NCBI RefSeq assembly: GCF_029338395.1
Contig: NZ_CP119809.1
Location: 1,426,001 to 1,490,000, forward strand
Direction: 5' to 3'
Origin: Halorussus caseinilyticus
Lineage (GTDB): Archaea; Halobacteriota; Halobacteria; Halobacteriales; Haladaptataceae
Length of the DNA stretch: 64,000 nt
Part shown: positions 60,610-64,000 of the stretch, in pieces
Position numbering within the stretch: position 1 is the first letter of the stretch
Layout of the letters: each line of letters starts with the position of its first letter
Notes under the pieces: model-generated
Databases searched by the model: none
Seen by the model: only the letters and a program-made list of their open reading frames with translations
Told to the model about the DNA's origin: nothing
Program-made: the position numbers and the translations under genes

Positions 60610-62598
60610 ATGTCCGACCGAGCGACGCGCGACTCCGGGACGAAGACGGTTCGAGTCCTCTACGTGGACGACGAGGACCCGCCGCCCGAACTCTCGGCCG
60701 ACGACGTGTCGCTCTCGGTCGTCTCGACCGCCGAGGCCGCCCGCGACAGACTCACCGCCGACGGGAGCGTCGATTGCGTCGTCAGCGAGTACGACCTCCC
60801 CGAGGGCGACGGACTGGAACTGCTCGAATCCGTCCGCCACGACCACCCGAACCTGCCGTTCGTCCTGTTCACGGACTCGGGGAGCGAGGCGGTCGCAAGC
60901 GAGGCCGTCGGGATGGGCGCGACCGACTACCTCCCCAAAGACGTGAGCGGCGAGCGACTCCGGAAGCGAATCGGCCGCGCCGTCGCCACGACAAGCGTCG
61001 AGTCCGACTCGGGTCTCACCGGCGACCGACTCCGGGAGCTGACCAACGCGTTCCCCGACGTGGCGTTCATAATCGACGAGAACGGCCGGTATCTCGAAGT
61101 GATTTCCGGACCGGGGACCGAGGACCTCCGGACCGTCGAACAGGAGCGACTCGTCGGCAGGCGACTCCACGACGCGTTCCCCGAGTCGCAGGCCGACCGG
61201 TTTCTCGAACTCATCCGGACCACCCTCGAAACCGGCGGGGTCGAGACCATCGAGTACCGGGCCGAGACCTCGGCGGGCGACCGGTGGTACGAGGGACGGA
61301 CCGCGCCACTGGGTACCATCGACGGCCGCGAGGCGGTCGTTTGGGTGGCCCGCAACGTGACCGAACGCCGAGAGAACGAGCGCCGCCTCGCCGAGAGTCG
61401 GGACGCGCTGACTCGGCTCAACCGAATCAACGGTCTCATTCACAGCATCGTCCAGTCGCTGGTCGCGTCGGCGACCCGCGAGGAGATAGAGCGAATCGTC
61501 TGCGAGGAGTTGGCCAACTCGGAGTTCTACGAGTTCGCGTGGATTGGCGGGCCGTGGGTCAAAGACGAGCGGATGAGTCCGAGCGTGGTCGTCGGTATCG
61601 ACCGCGAGGAGGTCGAAGAACTCGTGGAGGTCACGAGCGCACGCACCGACGACGAGAACTCGCTCGCCCGAGTCGTCGCCGAGGGAACGTCGGTCGTCGT
61701 CAGCGACGTAGACGAGTCCGAGACGCTTTCGGACGACGAGAGGGAGATAATGCGCGAGTTGGGGATGTCGTCGGCGGTTCTCGTTCCGCTGACGTACGGC
61801 GACACCAACTACGGCGTCCTCGGTATCAGCGGCGCGTGTACCGGCGCGTACCGCGACCGGGAACTCACCGCACTCGAAACGCTTGGTGAGATGGTCGCGT
61901 TCGCCATGAACTCGGTCAAAAACAGGAACCTACTCTTGTCGGACACCGCGGTCGAACTCGAGTTCCGGGTCGATAGTTCCAACTCCGGGTTCGGCCGACT
62001 CTCGACCGAACTCGACTGTCGGTTCGCGCTCGAAGGCGTCGTCCCAATCGCCGAAGACCGACTGCTCGAATACGTCGCCGTCGAGGGCGCGTCGGCCTCG
62101 ACGGTCATGGACCGGTTGGAGGGGATGGAAACCGTCACGGAGGCCCGAATCGTCACCGAAGACGACGAGGAGTGTCTGCTCGAACTCGACCTCGCGTGGT
62201 CCGGCGTGGACAAACTCGTCAAGGCCGGGACCGTGGTCAAGTCGGCGGTGGCCGAGGATGGCGTCGTCCGGTACGTCGCCGAGGCGTCCTCGAACGTGGA
62301 CGTTCGGAGCGTCGTGGACAGTTTTCGGACGGCCTACCCCGACGCCGAACTCGTGAGCAAGCAGGAGGTAGACCGACCGGTCGATACCTCACACGAGTTC
62401 CGACAGCGACTCGGCGAAGACCTGACCGACAAACAGCGAACCGCGCTTCAGGCCGCCTACTTCGCCGGGTACTACGAGTATCCCCGCGAAAGTACCGGTC
62501 AAGACGTTGCCGAGTCGCTCGACATCTCGTCGCCGACGCTCCACCAGCACTTGCAGGCGGCCCAGCGCAAACTCGTCGGCACGTTCTTGGACCGATAG
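60610..62598 (+). CDS. Bat-like HTH regulator with receiver-like, PAS and GAF domains
   Basis: A 662-residue regulator. Residues 1-120 form a receiver-like domain, about 135-255 a PAS domain (AFIIDENGRYLEV), about 275-430 a GAF domain, then a Bat-type linker. The C-terminal HTH_10 domain has LTDKQRTALQAAYFAGYYEYPR (given in parts) and SPTLHQHLQAAQRKL. In haloarchaeal receivers the phospho-Asp usually follows Ser in VVSDYDMP; here it is VVSE (E60), so phosphorylation may not be used. Bat-type proteins respond to oxygen or light. I chose the ATG at 60610; the long upstream frame covers gltX antisense. Confidence 0.9.
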   Translation: MSDRATRDSGTKTVRVLYVDDEDPPPELSADDVSLSVVSTAEAARDRLTADGSVDCVVSEYDLPEGDGLELLESVRHDHPNLPFVLFTDSGSEAVASEAVGMGATDYLPKDVSGERLRKRIGRAVATTSVESDSGLTGDRLRELTNAFPDVAFIIDENGRYLEVISGPGTEDLRTVEQERLVGRRLHDAFPESQADRFLELIRTTLETGGVETIEYRAETSAGDRWYEGRTAPLGTIDGREAVVWVARNVTERRENERRLAESRDALTRLNRINGLIHSIVQSLVASATREEIERIVCEELANSEFYEFAWIGGPWVKDERMSPSVVVGIDREEVEELVEVTSARTDDENSLARVVAEGTSVVVSDVDESETLSDDEREIMRELGMSSAVLVPLTYGDTNYGVLGISGACTGAYRDRELTALETLGEMVAFAMNSVKNRNLLLSDTAVELEFRVDSSNSGFGRLSTELDCRFALEGVVPIAEDRLLEYVAVEGASASTVMDRLEGMETVTEARIVTEDDEECLLELDLAWSGVDKLVKAGTVVKSAVAEDGVVRYVAEASSNVDVRSVVDSFRTAYPDAELVSKQEVDRPVDTSHEFRQRLGEDLTDKQRTALQAAYFAGYYEYPRESTGQDVAESLDISSPTLHQHLQAAQRKLVGTFLDR

Positions 62599-62770
62599 CG
62601 GTCGGCGACCGGCCCCTCGTTTCCGCCAAACAGTTGGCTGAGTGAACGTTCGTTCGACCCCTAAGACGGTTGATATTCACCGCTTGACACTCTCTACCGG
62701 GTGTACCTCATTATTGAGGCATAGGTTTGTTGTCCCCTCTGCCTGAAGGTTCGGGCGGAGGTCAGCCGTC

Positions 62771-63172
62771 ATGAACAACGATTCCATTCGGTCGGGTATC
62801 GAGGGCAACCACGCCTTCCAGAACGGTCGCGCAGTCAAAACGCCCTCGTTCGATACGCTCTTCGACCTCCTCGCGGAGAGTCGTCGCCGCTACACGCTGT
62901 ATGCGCTCGTCGGAACCGACGACGGACTGGCCGACGTGGAGACGTTGGCCGACGAAGTGGCGATGTGGGAGGCCCGTACCGGTGACGAACCGATTACGGA
63001 CTCCCTTCGACAGAACATCGCCGACGAACTCCGGGAGACCCACCTCCCGCGCCTCGCGGAGGCCGACATCGTAGAGTTCGACGAGCGAAGCGACACGGTA
63101 CGCTACTGGCGACAACCGACGCTCGAAGAGTATCTCGAACACACCCACTACAAGGAATTTGCTAACGAGTGA
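62771..63172 (+). CDS. Small winged-helix-like haloarchaeal protein (DUF7344-like)
   Basis: A 133-residue protein with the pattern FDLLAESRRRYTLYALV near residue 30 that marks the haloarchaeal DUF7344/HalX-associated HTH proteins, then LRETHLPRLAEADIVEFDE. It is probably a transcriptional regulator or its partner. A short dyad (cctca/tgagg) lies about 50 bp upstream. It follows the Bat-like regulator gene by 172 bp on the same strand, so a functional link is possible. Confidence 0.82.
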   Translation: MNNDSIRSGIEGNHAFQNGRAVKTPSFDTLFDLLAESRRRYTLYALVGTDDGLADVETLADEVAMWEARTGDEPITDSLRQNIADELRETHLPRLAEADIVEFDERSDTVRYWRQPTLEEYLEHTHYKEFANE

Positions 63173-63343
63173 CGGAACGACGCCCGCGGCCCGTCTCCTC
63201 GTAGCGACTGCGGTTCCGTCAGTCCCCGCTGACGCTCCCTCTCCTGACTTCTCGGTCCCCTGCTGACTTCTGGCTCTGTCCCCCTCTCGAACCAGACGGC
63301 ACACGCCGGTCGCCGACGCGATTTCCCGAGAAAGCGGGCGGCG

Positions 63344-64000
63344 TCAGTAGCCGCGTTCGATGAGGTAGTCCGCAATTCCTTCGAGCAAGTCGCGGGCCTC
63401 GTTGTCCGGCAAGACCGAGAGGTGGTCTTTTCCGCTCGTGACCAATTCGTTGGCCTTGTCCTTGGCGTAGTCGATGCTCCCGGCGTCTTCGAGGCGAGCG
63501 ACCGCCTCGTCGATTTCCGCCTCGGTAACGGCGTCCACGTCGTCGGTTCCGACCAGTTCGTCCACGTCCACGCCCTGCTCGCGGGCGTGAAGCGTGATAA
63601 TCGTCTGCTTGCCCTCCACGAGGTCGCTCCCGCGCTGTTTGCCCAGTTCCTCGCTCGGAACCGTCAGGTCGAGGATGTCGTCCTGAATCTGGAACGCCCG
63701 GCCCACGTCGATGCCGTACTGGTAGAGTTCTTCGACCGTCTCGTCGTCGGCACCGAACAGGATGGCGGGAATCGCCGTCGTCGCGCCGTACAACACGGCC
63801 GTCTTGTCCTCTATCATCTCGAGGTACTCGTCGGGGAGTACGTCGGTTCGCTCCTCGAAGGCCATGTCGAGCGCCTGTCCCTCGCAGATGTCGGTACACG
63901 TCGTCGCCAACACGTCCATCGCTTCGACCACGCGGTCGGCGGGTGCGTCCGCCTCGATGAGAATCTCGAACGCCTTCGAGTAGAGGGTGTCGCCCGCCAA
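63344..64000 (-). CDS. Polyprenyl (geranylgeranyl-type) diphosphate synthase, C-terminal part
   Basis: The last 218 residues of a trans-prenyltransferase, truncated by the right edge of the window. The second Asp-rich motif is QIQDDILD, and the Lys of LGKQRGSDL and LVEGKQT follow it. The FARM region and first DDxxD must lie beyond 64000. In haloarchaea these enzymes make C20 or C25 isoprenoid diphosphates for ether lipids; chain length cannot be read from this part. The true start is outside, so the TTG at the edge is not a start. Confidence 0.9.
   Translation of the reverse strand: MAGDTLYSKAFEILIEADAPADRVVEAMDVLATTCTDICEGQALDMAFEERTDVLPDEYLEMIEDKTAVLYGATTAIPAILFGADDETVEELYQYGIDVGRAFQIQDDILDLTVPSEELGKQRGSDLVEGKQTIITLHAREQGVDVDELVGTDDVDAVTEAEIDEAVARLEDAGSIDYAKDKANELVTSGKDHLSVLPDNEARDLLEGIADYLIERGY

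Overview
The window is chromosomal or large-replicon DNA of a halophilic archaeon (class Halobacteria). The proteins are strongly acidic, the coding DNA is GC-rich, many genes look leaderless with a TATA-like box about 25-32 bp before the start codon, and the gene set is typical of the group: archaellin, HemAT transducer, GatE with a GluRS lacking any GlnRS, F420/LLM oxidoreductase, FolP with MptE, Bat-type HTH regulator. The sequence alone does not fix the genus.

Region 1 (1-19271) is a defence island. On the minus strand lie a partial helicase partner, an SNF2 helicase, a Fic AMPylator-like protein, and three paralogous DUF1156-type Zn-ribbon DNA methyltransferases, with one giant DUF499-type P-loop ATPase and a small unknown protein. 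A plus-strand McrB/McrC-like pair with its own promoter sits between methyltransferases 1 and 2. Methyltransferases 1 and 3 share near-identical nucleotide blocks but differ in a central, lower-GC segment, as if a specificity cassette had been exchanged. Methyltransferase 2 has DPPH in place of DPPY. The layout recalls BREX/DISARM-like modification-based systems, but no PglZ, DrmA or DrmB is visible. A degenerate 22-bp inverted pair brackets the methyltransferase block, and a tRNA-Glu(CTC) lies about 1.4 kb outside it.

Region 2 (19.6-31.4 kb) is mostly housekeeping: an unknown protein, tRNA-Glu, a membrane HTH protein, an amidohydrolase, an SDR, an archaellin, a large FAD/Fe-S 2-hydroxyacid (D-lactate or glycolate) dehydrogenase, an RHH/PIN-like toxin-antitoxin pair, and an EamA exporter divergent from an Lrp/AsnC regulator, with a phased 11-bp repeat between them.

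Region 3 (31.4-53.8 kb) holds ThyX, an MBL hydrolase, a Rieske protein, a P-loop NTPase, a solitary PstS, two tandem superoxide dismutases, photolyase, an FMN 2-hydroxyacid oxidase, an LVIVD propeller protein, the FolP-MptE folate/pterin pair, quinone oxidoreductase, VOC, LLM and SDR enzymes, a TrmJ-like tRNA methylase, a PAP2-like membrane protein and HemAT. An intergenic repeat family (about 131 bp when complete) occurs here and at 58.6 kb. Two copies, about 95% identical and inverted, flank the VOC gene.

Region 4 (54-64 kb) carries GatE and GltX, which together make Gln-tRNA by transamidation, plus two PH-domain membrane proteins, a Bat-like sensor regulator whose receiver has Glu at the usual phospho-Asp position, a small DUF7344-like wHTH protein, and the C-terminal part of a polyprenyl diphosphate synthase running off the right edge.
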